Shown piece by piece: positions 35,553 to 44,579 of a DNA stretch of 64,000 bases; within the stretch, counting starts at the first letter, position 1; each line of letters starts with the position of its first letter. Made by a program: the position numbers and the translations under genes. This DNA is from Candidatus Krumholzibacteriota bacterium (GTDB lineage Bacteria; Krumholzibacteriota; Krumholzibacteriia; LZORAL124-64-63): positions 1,308,620 to 1,372,619 of the forward strand of contig JAKLEB010000002.1 of NCBI GenBank assembly GCA_022711765.1, written 5' to 3'. The notes beneath the pieces were generated by a model that saw nothing but the letters and a program-made list of their open reading frames with translations, made no database searches and was not told the DNA's origin.

Positions 35553-36389
35553 ATGCTGGTGACCGCGATCGATTCGAACCCGCCGCCACGCGTCAAGATC
35601 GACCTCGCCTACGTGGGCACCGACTTCCACGGCTGGCAGATCCAGCCGGACCTGCGCACGGTCCAGGGCGAGCTGGCTGCCGCGCTCGCGCGCCTGCTGC
35701 AGCGGCCGTGCGTGCCGGTCGGCGCGGGGCGCACGGACGCGGGCGTCCACGCGCGCGGCCAGGTCGCGCACGCCGAGCTGCGCGACCGGCGCGAGGTGGC
35801 CCGGGTGGTCGGCGCGCTCTCGCACCTCGTGCCCGCCGACGTCCAGGTCCTCGCCGTGCGCGAGGTCTCGCCGGCGTTCAACGCGCGGCTGTCGGCCGTG
35901 TCGCGCCGGTATGCCTACCGGATCACGCAGCGCCGGAACCTTTTCGACCCCCACGCCTTCCACGTGCCGTGGCGGCTCGATCCGGCAGCCATGGCCGCGG
36001 CCTGCGCCCCGCTCGCCGGCCGGCACGATTTCACGAGTTTCTGCCGCGCGAGCTCGTTGAAGGACGACAACCACTGCACGGTCGACCTCTGCGAGCTTGA
36101 ATGGAAAGAGCAGGGCGGTATATTCCAGATCCGGGCCGATCGCTTCCTGCACCACATGGTGCGCAACCTGGTCGGCCTGCTGGTGGAGATCGGCCGCGGC
36201 GCCCGACGGCCCGAGGATCTCGCCGGCATCCTGGCCGCGCGGGATCGGCGCGCGGCCGGCCCGATGGCTCCGGCCCACGGCCTCTTCCTCGAGGAGGTCG
36301 TCTATCCGGATGCGCTTTTGGACCCCGGCTTCCTGCCGGCGCACGACACCCCGCGGCGCGATGCGGCCGCCGAAGGAGACCGACGATGA
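35553..36389 (+). CDS. truA: tRNA pseudouridine synthase A
   Basis: Isomerises uridines 38-40 in the tRNA anticodon arm. A 278-residue protein with FHGWQIQP, the catalytic Asp in [14 protein letters not shown], and C-terminal [11 protein letters not shown]. Start ATG 35553 has AAAGGA upstream. Overlaps the transaldolase gene by ATGA. Confidence 0.97.
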   Translation: MLVTAIDSNPPPRVKIDLAYVGTDFHGWQIQPDLRTVQGELAAALARLLQRPCVPVGAGRTDAGVHARGQVAHAELRDRREVARVVGALSHLVPADVQVLAVREVSPAFNARLSAVSRRYAYRITQRRNLFDPHAFHVPWRLDPAAMAAACAPLAGRHDFTSFCRASSLKDDNHCTVDLCELEWKEQGGIFQIRADRFLHHMVRNLVGLLVEIGRGARRPEDLAGILAARDRRAAGPMAPAHGLFLEEVVYPDALLDPGFLPAHDTPRRDAAAEGDRR

Positions 36390-37036
36390 AGTTCTTCATC
36401 GATACCGCCGATCTCGCCGCCATCGCCGAGATCAAGGCCCTGGGCATGTGCGACGGCGTGACCACGAATCCGTCGCTGATGGCGCAGGCCGGCCGCCGGG
36501 ACACCGATGCGCTCCTGCGCGAGATCTGCGACCTGGTCCAGGGACCGGTGTCCGGCGAGGTCGTGGCGACCGACGCCGAGGGGATGATCCAGGAGGGCGT
36601 CCGGCTCGCGAAGCTGTCGGAGCACATCGTGGTCAAGATCCCGACGACCTACGCGGGCCTCCGGGCGATCGCCGCCCTCAGCGGCCGGGGCATCCCGGTG
36701 AACGCCACGCTCGTGTTCTCCGCGAGCCAGGCGCTGCTCGTGGCGAAGGCCGGCGCCGCCTACTGCTCGCCGTTCGTGGGCCGGCTCGACGACGTCAGCC
36801 ACGACGGCATCGCCCTGGTCGAGCAGATCGTGACGATCTACGACAACTACGACCTCGAGACCGAGGTCATCGTGGCGAGCGTGCGGCACCCGAACCACGT
36901 GGTCGAGAGCGCCCTCCTGGGCGCGCACATCGCCACCATCCCGCCCAAGGTCATCAAGCAACTGGTCCAGCATCCGCTGACCGACAAGGGTCTCGCCTCG
37001 TTCCTGGCCGACTGGGACCGCCTGCAAGGGAAGTGA
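36386..37036 (+). CDS. fsa: Transaldolase / fructose-6-phosphate aldolase family protein
   Basis: A 216-residue short transaldolase (TalC/FSA subfamily). [20 protein letters not shown], the Schiff-base Lys in HIVVKIPTT and [11 protein letters not shown] are present. It may work as the transaldolase of the pentose phosphate pathway; FSA activity cannot be separated from sequence alone. Coupled to truA. Confidence 0.93.
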   Translation: MKFFIDTADLAAIAEIKALGMCDGVTTNPSLMAQAGRRDTDALLREICDLVQGPVSGEVVATDAEGMIQEGVRLAKLSEHIVVKIPTTYAGLRAIAALSGRGIPVNATLVFSASQALLVAKAGAAYCSPFVGRLDDVSHDGIALVEQIVTIYDNYDLETEVIVASVRHPNHVVESALLGAHIATIPPKVIKQLVQHPLTDKGLASFLADWDRLQGK

Positions 37037-37042
37037 CGCGTC

Positions 37043-38290
37043 ATGCCGGACCGCCGCGTGTCGACCTGGAGCGCCGCCGTCATCGGCCTGCTCGCCGGAG
37101 CTCTCCTGGGCGCGCTCTTTCTGCTCGTGCGCGAGCGGTCCTGGCGGCATGACTGGGAATCCCAGCGGCAGGCGGCGATCGATCGCCTGCTCGCGGACGC
37201 GGCGCGCGACACGGTGCGCGTCGTGGAAGCCGGCGGCCAGTCCGAGCCGGCCGAGGGGACTGCCGCCGCGATCGACCGCCAGCGGGCCAACGCCATCGTT
37301 GCGGCGACCCGCCAGGTGGCGCCGACGGTGGTCACGGTCACGGTGTCGCAGCGCGTGGCGGTGCGCGACCCGCGGCTCACCTTCTTCGATTTCTTCTACC
37401 CCGAGCGCAGCCTGCCGCGCCTGCGGTACGGCGAGCGGCAGAGCTACGGCTCGGGGGTGATCGTCGGGGCGGACGGCTACATCGTCACGAATGCGCACGT
37501 CGTGGGCCAGAGCCCGACGCAAATCACGGTCACCCTGTCCGACGGCACGAACTACGGCGCCGAGCTGGTCGAGGTCGTCGACCGGTTCGACCTCGCCTTG
37601 CTGAAGGTCGACGGCAAGGACCTGCCCGTCGCCGACCTCGCCGACAGCGACGACCTGATGATCGGCGAATGGGCGATCGCGATCGGCTCGCCGTTCGGAC
37701 AGCTGCTGGCGGACACGCAGCCCACGGTCACGGTCGGCGTGATCAGCGCCCTCAACCGCGACATCGTGCGCCAGACGCAGAGCGACCGCTACTACCTCGG
37801 GATGATCCAGACCGACGCCGCGATCAACCCCGGCAACAGCGGCGGCGCGCTCGTGAACGCGCGCGGCGAGGTCGTCGGCATCAACACGTTCATCTTCACC
37901 GAGAGCGGCGGCTCGATCGGGATCGGTTTCGCGGTGCCCGCCAACCGCGTGCGCTGGGTCCTCGAGGAGGTGCGCGAATTCGGCCATTACCGGCAGGCCA
38001 ACTGGGGCGTGATGCTCTACCCGCTGACCAACGAGATCATGAGCGAGCTGAGCATCTCGAACCCCGTGGGCTTCATCGTGCGCGACGTCGTCGAGGACTC
38101 GCCCGCCTGGCGCGGCGGCCTGCGCGTCTACGACGTCATCCGGACCATCAACGGGGTGCCCCTGGACAGCCGCGACACCGTGACCCGCCTCGTGTACGAG
38201 GCGATGGTGGGTGACCGCATCCACTTCACCGCCGAACGCGACGGCAAGCCGTTCTCCGGCGACATCGTCCTCGAGGAGGCCCAGCGATGA
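37043..38290 (+). CDS. HtrA/DegP-family periplasmic serine protease
   Basis: A 415-residue envelope protease. One N-terminal helix (about 12-30), a linker, a trypsin-like domain with His in TNAHVVG, Asp in RFDLALLKV and Ser in INPGNSGGA, then a single PDZ domain (about 310-410, VGFIVRDVVEDSPA). One PDZ makes it DegS-like in layout. It starts six bases after the transaldolase gene and overlaps hldD by ATGA. Confidence 0.95.
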   Translation: MPDRRVSTWSAAVIGLLAGALLGALFLLVRERSWRHDWESQRQAAIDRLLADAARDTVRVVEAGGQSEPAEGTAAAIDRQRANAIVAATRQVAPTVVTVTVSQRVAVRDPRLTFFDFFYPERSLPRLRYGERQSYGSGVIVGADGYIVTNAHVVGQSPTQITVTLSDGTNYGAELVEVVDRFDLALLKVDGKDLPVADLADSDDLMIGEWAIAIGSPFGQLLADTQPTVTVGVISALNRDIVRQTQSDRYYLGMIQTDAAINPGNSGGALVNARGEVVGINTFIFTESGGSIGIGFAVPANRVRWVLEEVREFGHYRQANWGVMLYPLTNEIMSELSISNPVGFIVRDVVEDSPAWRGGLRVYDVIRTINGVPLDSRDTVTRLVYEAMVGDRIHFTAERDGKPFSGDIVLEEAQR

Positions 38291-39264
38291 TCGTGGTGAC
38301 CGGCGCGGCCGGCTTCATCGGTTCGGTCCTGATCTGGCTGCTGAACCAGCGGGGCGAGACGGGCATCCTGGCGGTGGACGTCCACCCCTCCGACGCGGGC
38401 GAGCCCAATCTGGAGCCCGTGCGGTACGACCACGGCTACGAGCACCACGAGCAGTTCCGCGACGACCTGCTGGCGGGCAAGTTCGACGGCCGGCTGCGCG
38501 CGATCCTGCACCTGGGCGCCTGCTCGTCGACCACGGAGACGGACTGGGACTACCTCGTGCGGAACAACGTCCGGTACAGCCAGGACCTCTGCCTCTCCGC
38601 CCGGCGCCTCGGCGCCCGGTTCGTGCACGCGTCGAGCGCGGCGACCTACGGCGACGGTTCCCAGGGCTACAGCGACGACCACGCGGCCCTCGACCGTCTG
38701 CGGCCCCTCAACCTGTACGGCAAGTCCAAGCACGAGTTCGACCTGTGGGCGCGGGCTGAGGGTCTGCTCGAAGAGATCTGCTGCCTCAAGTACTTCAACG
38801 TCTTCGGCCCCAACGAATGGCACAAGGGCGAGATGCGGTCGATGGTCTGCAAGGGGTACGAGCAGGTGCGCGACCACGGCGTGGTCCGGCTGTTCAAGAG
38901 CGACCGGCCCGAGTACCCGGACGGCGGCCAGCGCCGGGATTTCGTCTACGTGAAGGATGCCGCGGCGATGACGCTGTGGCTCATGGACCACGCGGCCGCG
39001 AACGGTGTCTTCAACATCGGCACCGGCCAGGCCACGGCGTGGAACACGCTCATCGGGGCGATCTTCGCGGCGCTCGAGCGCGACGCCGCGATCGAGTACA
39101 TCGACCTGCCGGAGCAGCTGCGGGGCAAGTACCAGTACTTCACGAAGGCCGAGATGGCCAAGCTGCGGCGAGCCGGTTGCGACGTCCCGATCACGCCCGT
39201 GGGCGAAGCCGTGCGCGAATACGTGGTCGAGCACCTGGTTCCCGGCCGCCATCTCGGCTCCTGA
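38287..39264 (+). CDS. hldD: ADP-glycero-manno-heptose 6-epimerase
   Basis: Makes ADP-L-glycero-D-manno-heptose for the lipopolysaccharide inner core. A 325-residue SDR with VTGAAGFIGS, HLGACSSTTE, catalytic YGKSK, KYFNVFGPNE and RDFVYVKDAA, all diagnostic of HldD. Evidence for an outer membrane with heptose. Last of the tightly coupled block; 131 bases follow before the next gene, without a clear terminator. Confidence 0.96.
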   Translation: MIVVTGAAGFIGSVLIWLLNQRGETGILAVDVHPSDAGEPNLEPVRYDHGYEHHEQFRDDLLAGKFDGRLRAILHLGACSSTTETDWDYLVRNNVRYSQDLCLSARRLGARFVHASSAATYGDGSQGYSDDHAALDRLRPLNLYGKSKHEFDLWARAEGLLEEICCLKYFNVFGPNEWHKGEMRSMVCKGYEQVRDHGVVRLFKSDRPEYPDGGQRRDFVYVKDAAAMTLWLMDHAAANGVFNIGTGQATAWNTLIGAIFAALERDAAIEYIDLPEQLRGKYQYFTKAEMAKLRRAGCDVPITPVGEAVREYVVEHLVPGRHLGS

Positions 39265-39395
39265 GCGCAGCCGGCGGCGCGACGGCGACCCGGAATCCCG
39301 ATCTCGCGACCGCCGCGCGCCGGGATTTCTCCTTGCGAACGCCCGCTCACGATCCGACCATGAGCGGAATCACCTTCACCCGAGCCCGCTGGACC

Positions 39396-41516
39396 ATGAG
39401 TAGACCGACCGCGTCCTTCCTCCGCCGCAGTGCGCTCGCCGCGCTCGCCGTGCTCCTGGCGGCGGCGGCGCCGGCCCTGGCCTACATCGGCCCGGGCGCC
39501 GGCTTCGCCCTCGGGGGGTCCCTGCTCTTCGCGCTGGCCGGGATCCTGCTCGCGCTGGTCGGCATCCTCACCTGGCCGTTCCGGCTCGTCGTCAGGATGG
39601 TCCGCCACCGCCGGATCCGCGCGCGCGCGCGGGCGCGGCGCGTGGTGGTGCTCGGTCTCGACGGCCTCGACCCGGCGCTCGCCCGCGAATTCATGGCCGC
39701 CGGCGACCTGCCGAACTTCGCGTCGCTCGCCGCCACCGGCTGGTTCCGCGACCTGGGCACGACCCTGCCGGCCGTCTCGCCCGTCGCCTGGTCCACGTTC
39801 GCGACCGGGGTCGACCCCGGCGGCCACGGCATCTTCGACTTCCTGCGCCGGGATCCGCGCACCCACCTGCCCGAGCTGTCGAGCACGCGCCTGGTGCCGG
39901 GACGCGAGCGGCGGCTCGGACCGCTGCGGTTCGGCCGCGGCCCCGACCGCATGCAGCTCCGCCGCCGAAGCCGCAGCTTCTGGTCGATCCTCGGCGAACA
40001 CGGCGTCGAGACCACGATCATCCGCGTGCCGCTCACGTTTCCGCCCGAGAAGTTCCGGGGCCGCCTGCTCTCGGCGATGTGCTTGCCGGACCTGCGCGGC
40101 ACGCAGGGGACCTTCACGTACTTCAGCGAGCCGCAAGCGGCGTCCGGCGCGTTCACTGGCGGCGACCGGCGGACTCTCGAGCGCGATGGCCGGGGGGGCT
40201 GGGTCGGCCGCCTGCCCGGCCCGGAACGGCCCGACGGCCGCGGACCGATCGAGCTGCCGCTCCGCTGCGAGGTCGATCCGGGCGAACGCCGCGCGCGGAT
40301 CCGCGTGGGCGAGGCGACCTTCACCCTCCGCGACGGCGAGACCTCGCCGTGGCTGCGCCTCGAGTTCCGCGCCGGGCGCGCGACGGTCCACGGGATCGCT
40401 CGCCTGCGCGTCGTCGGCTGGGACCCGTTCGCGCTCTACGTCACGCCCGTGAACATCGATCCGCAGGCGCCCGCGATGCCGATCAGCCAGCCCCCGCACT
40501 ACGCGATGATGCTCGCGCGGCTGCACGGGCCGTACGCGACGCTCGGCCTCGCCGAGGATACCTGGGCCCTCAACGAGCGCGTGCTCGACGAGGAGGCGTT
40601 CCTCGCGCAGGTCTGGGACATCCACGCCGAGCGCGAGCGCCAGTTCTTCCACGCCCTCGACCGGCAACGCGAGGGCGTCGTGGTCTGCGTCTTCGACGCG
40701 ACCGACCGCCTGCAGCACACCTTCCTGCGCTTCCGCGATCCGGGCCATCCCGCCAATCGCGGCGCGGACGTCGAGCGCCATCAGGACGTGATCCGCGACC
40801 TCTATCGCCGAGCCGACGAGCTGGTGGGCCGCACGGCGTCCTGCCTGGGCCCCGAGGACGTCCTGCTGGTGATGAGCGACCACGGCTTCAAGCCGTTCCG
40901 GCGCGCGGTGAACCTCAATGCGTGGTTCCGGCAACACGGCTATCTTGCCTTGCTGGACGATCCGGCGGACGGACCACCGGCCCCGCTCGCGGCGGGCGAG
41001 GCGGTGCCGCCGGGACGGATCGACTGGTCGCGTACCCGCGCGTACGCCAACGGGTTGGCGGGTTTTTATCTGAATCTCCGCGAACGCGAACAGCAGGGAA
41101 TCGTCGACCCCGCCGCGGCGCCTGCGCTGCGGACGGAACTGATGGACCGGCTGCGTGGACTCGTCGATCCCCAGGGCGGCGTCGCCATCGCCGAGCTCTG
41201 GGCGAGCGCCGACGCGTACCGCGGACCGTACCGAGACGAGGCTCCGGACGTGATCGTGGGCTACAATCCGGGCTGGCGCGCCGACTGGGACATGGCCCTC
41301 GGCGCGGTCCTCGGCGACGTGTTCCGGGACAACGCCAAGCCGTGGTCGGCCGACCATTGCATGGATCCGCGCCAGGTCCCCGGCGTGCTGTTCAGCAACC
41401 GTCGACTGCGCGGCGACGCGCCCGGGCTCGCCGACCTGGCGCCGACGATCCTCGATCTCTGCGGCGTGCCGGTGCCCGCGCACATGCACGGCAGCAGCCT
41501 GGTGGACGGGACATGA
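39396..41516 (+). CDS. Membrane-anchored alkaline-phosphatase-superfamily phosphodiesterase (1)
   Basis: A 706-residue protein. A signal-like helix (about 10-30) is followed by a second membrane helix (about 40-65) and a basic patch. Then comes a type I phosphodiesterase/nucleotide pyrophosphatase fold: first metal Asp in VLGLDGLDP, nucleophile region SPVAWSTFATG, second site FDATDRLQHTF, MSDHGF, and a late HC in SADHCMDP. Substrate unknown; headgroup phosphodiester or glycan phosphate are guesses. ATG 39396 gives the cleaner signal; ATG 39360 is also in frame. Overlaps the next paralogue by ATGA. Confidence 0.88.
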   Translation: MSRPTASFLRRSALAALAVLLAAAAPALAYIGPGAGFALGGSLLFALAGILLALVGILTWPFRLVVRMVRHRRIRARARARRVVVLGLDGLDPALAREFMAAGDLPNFASLAATGWFRDLGTTLPAVSPVAWSTFATGVDPGGHGIFDFLRRDPRTHLPELSSTRLVPGRERRLGPLRFGRGPDRMQLRRRSRSFWSILGEHGVETTIIRVPLTFPPEKFRGRLLSAMCLPDLRGTQGTFTYFSEPQAASGAFTGGDRRTLERDGRGGWVGRLPGPERPDGRGPIELPLRCEVDPGERRARIRVGEATFTLRDGETSPWLRLEFRAGRATVHGIARLRVVGWDPFALYVTPVNIDPQAPAMPISQPPHYAMMLARLHGPYATLGLAEDTWALNERVLDEEAFLAQVWDIHAERERQFFHALDRQREGVVVCVFDATDRLQHTFLRFRDPGHPANRGADVERHQDVIRDLYRRADELVGRTASCLGPEDVLLVMSDHGFKPFRRAVNLNAWFRQHGYLALLDDPADGPPAPLAAGEAVPPGRIDWSRTRAYANGLAGFYLNLREREQQGIVDPAAAPALRTELMDRLRGLVDPQGGVAIAELWASADAYRGPYRDEAPDVIVGYNPGWRADWDMALGAVLGDVFRDNAKPWSADHCMDPRQVPGVLFSNRRLRGDAPGLADLAPTILDLCGVPVPAHMHGSSLVDGT

Positions 41517-43474
41517 AGCGAAGCCTGTCGTACTTCCTCGCGCTGATGGCGCTGTTCGCGACGCCGGCCGCGGCGGCCAGGGTCGTCGTGCTCGGCTTCG
41601 ACGGCATGGACCCCCGGCTCGTGGCCGAGTACCGCGCGCGCGGTCTGATGCCGTCGTTCGATCGCGTGATCGCGGGCGGCGGCCAGCTCGTGCCGCTGAG
41701 CACCGCGATCCCGCCGCAGTCGCCGGTCGCGTGGTCGACCTTCATCACGGGCCGGGACCCCGGCGGCCACGGCATCTTCGACTTCATCCACCGCGACCCG
41801 GCCACGCTCGCGCCGTACCTGTCGACCAGCGAGGCGGTCGGGCCGTCGGCGTTCTGGGACCTGGGCTCCTGGCGCCTGCCGCGCGGCGGCGGCGCGGTGA
41901 CGAACCTGCGCCACGGCACGGCCTTCTGGCAGCTGCTCGACCTCGCGGAGGTCGACGCGACAGTCTTCAAGGTGCCCGCCAACTTCCCGCCCGTTGCCAC
42001 CGGCGCGCGCACGCTCAGCGGCATGGGCACGCCCGACATCCAGGGCACGTACGGTCAGTACACCTACGTCACCGACGACCCGCTCGCCGCGCGCGACCGC
42101 TCCGGCGGCGCGTTGCGCGCGGTCTACCTCGTCGACGGCCGCTGCGAGACGGTGGTCGAGGGCCCGGCGAACGTCTACCGCGAGGGCGAACCGGCGGTCA
42201 CGGTGCCGCTCGCGATCACGGTCGACCCCGCGAGCCGCGCGGCGCTGGTCGAGCTGGGCGGCGAACGCCTGCTGCTCTGCGAGGGCGAGTGGAGCGACTG
42301 GGTGCGACTGGAGTTCACGCTCGTGCCGTGGCTGAAATCGGTCCGGGGGGTGGCGCGCGTCTTCCTGATGGAGATCGCGCCCAATCTGCGCCTCTACGTG
42401 ACCCCGGTGCAGATCGACCCGGCCGCCCCCGAGATGCCGATCTCGACGCCCGCCGGCTACGCGCGGGAGCTCGCGGCGGCGCTCGGCCCGTTCTTCACCC
42501 AGGGCCTGCCGGCCGACACCAAGGCGCTCGAGGAGGGCGCGTTCACGGACGAGGACTACCTCTCGCAGTCGGACCTCGTGTTCGCCGAGCGCAAGCGGCA
42601 GCTCGCGCACGAACTCGCCCGCCTTGCCGGCCGCGACGAGGGATTCCTGTTCTTCTACTTCAACTACCCCGACCAGGACTGCCACATGTGGTGGCGCGGC
42701 ATCGATCCGCGGTCGCCGCTCCACGCCGCCTGCGCCGCCGAGCACCACGGGCGGATCCCCGAGATCTACCAGGCGCTCGACGGCGTGCTCGGCGGTGTCC
42801 TCGACACGGTGGGGCCCGAGACGCTGGTGATGGTCATGAGCGACCACGGGTTCGCGCCGTACCATCGCAGCTTCCACGTGAACACGTGGCTCCTCGAGCA
42901 GGGCTACCTCGCGCTGCAGCCGGGCGTCGCGCGCGGGGACGTCGCCTACCTCGAGGGCATCGACTGGTCCCGCACGCGCGCCTACGCGATCGGGATCAAC
43001 GGCCTGTACCTCAACCTGCGCGGGCGCGAGATGCGCGGGATCGTGGCGCCGGGCGCGGAGGCCGAGGCGCTGCTCGCCGAGCTGGCCTCCCGGCTCGAAG
43101 CCGCCATCGATCCCGCCCTCCAGGCGCCGGCGATCAAGTACGCCTACCGGGCGTCCGCGGTCTATCACGGCGAGTACGCGACGAGCGGGCCCGACATCGT
43201 GCTCGGCTACCATCGCGGCTGGCGGGGCAGCAACGAGTCGGCGCTCGGCGAGGTCCCGCCCGAGGTGTTCGTCGACAACGAGCAGAAGTGGAGCGGCGAC
43301 CACTGCCAGGCCGCCGACGAGGTGCCGGGCATCCTGCTGTCCACGCGGCCGCTCGCCGTGGCGGATCCCGGCCTCGCCGACCTCGCGCCGACGATCCTGC
43401 GGCTCTTCGGGGTCGCTCCGGCGCCCGAGATGACGGGACGCGACCTCTTTGGACTCGAGACCGCGGGTCGCTGA
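41513..43474 (+). CDS. Secreted alkaline-phosphatase-superfamily phosphodiesterase (2)
   Basis: A 653-residue paralogue of the preceding gene, with an N-terminal signal peptide (about 1-22) and no second helix. Same motifs: VLGFDGMDP, SPVAWSTFITG, YPDQDCHMWW, MSDHGF and SGDHCQ. The two copies share the order and spacing of the metal sites, so they likely act on related substrates from different positions in the envelope. Confidence 0.88.
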   Translation: MKRSLSYFLALMALFATPAAAARVVVLGFDGMDPRLVAEYRARGLMPSFDRVIAGGGQLVPLSTAIPPQSPVAWSTFITGRDPGGHGIFDFIHRDPATLAPYLSTSEAVGPSAFWDLGSWRLPRGGGAVTNLRHGTAFWQLLDLAEVDATVFKVPANFPPVATGARTLSGMGTPDIQGTYGQYTYVTDDPLAARDRSGGALRAVYLVDGRCETVVEGPANVYREGEPAVTVPLAITVDPASRAALVELGGERLLLCEGEWSDWVRLEFTLVPWLKSVRGVARVFLMEIAPNLRLYVTPVQIDPAAPEMPISTPAGYARELAAALGPFFTQGLPADTKALEEGAFTDEDYLSQSDLVFAERKRQLAHELARLAGRDEGFLFFYFNYPDQDCHMWWRGIDPRSPLHAACAAEHHGRIPEIYQALDGVLGGVLDTVGPETLVMVMSDHGFAPYHRSFHVNTWLLEQGYLALQPGVARGDVAYLEGIDWSRTRAYAIGINGLYLNLRGREMRGIVAPGAEAEALLAELASRLEAAIDPALQAPAIKYAYRASAVYHGEYATSGPDIVLGYHRGWRGSNESALGEVPPEVFVDNEQKWSGDHCQAADEVPGILLSTRPLAVADPGLADLAPTILRLFGVAPAPEMTGRDLFGLETAGR

Positions 43475-43493
43475 CCTGCCGGAAGGAGCTTTG

Positions 43494-43691
43494 ATGTTCT
43501 CTGGCGGCAAGATCAAGCTCGACCGGGACCTGCTCGCGCGCGCCGAACGCGCGAGCAAGGCCGCGGGTTACGCCTCCGTCGAGGAGTTCGTCGCGCACGT
43601 GCTCGAGCGGGAACTCGACAAGTTCGACAAGGGCGCGGCCGACGAGGAGGAGATCCGCAAGCGGATGCAGGGTCTGGGGTACATCGCGTGA
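43494..43691 (+). CDS. Small protein with RHH-like segment and LGY tail
   Basis: A 65-residue acidic protein of unknown function. Residues about 5-45 (KIKLDRDLLARAERASKAAG) look like a ribbon-helix-helix or coiled segment. The tail reads RKRMQGLGYIA, the same ending as in the phosphodiesterase lipoprotein at 46121-47419 (KSLGYVD), which the two larger phosphodiesterases lack. GGAAGGAG lies just before ATG 43494, so translation is likely strong. The stop overlaps the next GTG. Confidence 0.75.
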   Translation: MFSGGKIKLDRDLLARAERASKAAGYASVEEFVAHVLERELDKFDKGAADEEEIRKRMQGLGYIA

Positions 43692-44497
43692 CCCGGATCG
43701 GACAGGCGGCGAGCCGCCTCGGCGATCTTCTGGTCGCGCCCTTCGGCGATCATGCCGGCTGGGCGCTGGCCGGCGCCTCGGTCGGGTTCGGCCTCGCGGC
43801 GCTGCTGCTCTTCAAGGTCGCGACGCCGCAGCGGCGGCTCGCGCGGGAGCGCGGCCAGCTCGTCGGCCGGCTCTACGAGGCCGCGCTCTACCAGACGAGC
43901 CTGCCGGTGATCCTGCGGGTGCAGCGCGGAGTCCTCGTCGCCAATTTGCGCTATCTCGCGTGCGCGCTGCCGGCCGTCGCGGCGCTCGTCGTGCCGCTCG
44001 TTCTGGTCCTGCCCCAGCTCGAGGCCCGGCTGGGCCGGCGACCGCTCGCGGTGGGGGAAGCCGCGCTCGTGGCCGCCGCGTTGCCGGGCGAGGTGCGCGC
44101 GACGCTGACGGCCGATCGCGGCGTCGCCGTCGAAGCCGGCCCGGTCCGTGACGCGGCGCGCGGCGAGCTGGTGTGGCGCGTCCGGGCGACGGCGCCGGGA
44201 GCGCACCACCTGCGGCTGGATGCCGGCGGACCCGCGCTGGATCTCGCCGTGCCCGTGGCCGTCGCCGGCTTGCCCGCCTTGACCTCGGCCCGCCAGCGGA
44301 CGGCGCTCGAGCAGCTGCTCAGGGACCCGGCCGGAACCGCGCTGCCCGCGACGAGCCGGGTCACGCGGTTCGCCGTCGCGCTGCCGCCGCGCGACCTGCG
44401 ATTCGCCGGCGTCGCCGTTCCATGGCTCGTCGCGTTCACGGTCCTGTCGCTCGCCGCCGGGCTCCTGTTGCGCCGGTCGCTGCGGGTCGAGATCTGA
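43688..44497 (+). CDS. Conserved-looking membrane protein of unknown function
   Basis: A 269-residue protein. One helix near the N-terminus (about 25-43), one around 88-108 and one at the C-terminus (about 240-262), with a soluble beta-rich domain (about 115-235) probably outside the membrane. The stretch VGRLYEAALYQTSLPVILR between helices looks conserved in style, but no family is recognised. The GTG start overlaps the small gene upstream (GTGA). It closes the phosphodiesterase run and may act with it. Confidence 0.75.
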   Translation: MTRIGQAASRLGDLLVAPFGDHAGWALAGASVGFGLAALLLFKVATPQRRLARERGQLVGRLYEAALYQTSLPVILRVQRGVLVANLRYLACALPAVAALVVPLVLVLPQLEARLGRRPLAVGEAALVAAALPGEVRATLTADRGVAVEAGPVRDAARGELVWRVRATAPGAHHLRLDAGGPALDLAVPVAVAGLPALTSARQRTALEQLLRDPAGTALPATSRVTRFAVALPPRDLRFAGVAVPWLVAFTVLSLAAGLLLRRSLRVEI

Positions 44498-44579
44498 TCC
44501 ACTCGCCGGCCCCGCCTCGTGGTATCATCGCCTCCGGTCCCGCAGAGCCGAGCTGTCCGTCCGTCGATCGGGGGTCGTC

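Noticed and set aside
35568..35592. GATTCGAACCCG resembling a tRNA T-arm
   Set aside because: It lies in the first codons of truA and no acceptor, D or anticodon stems surround it.
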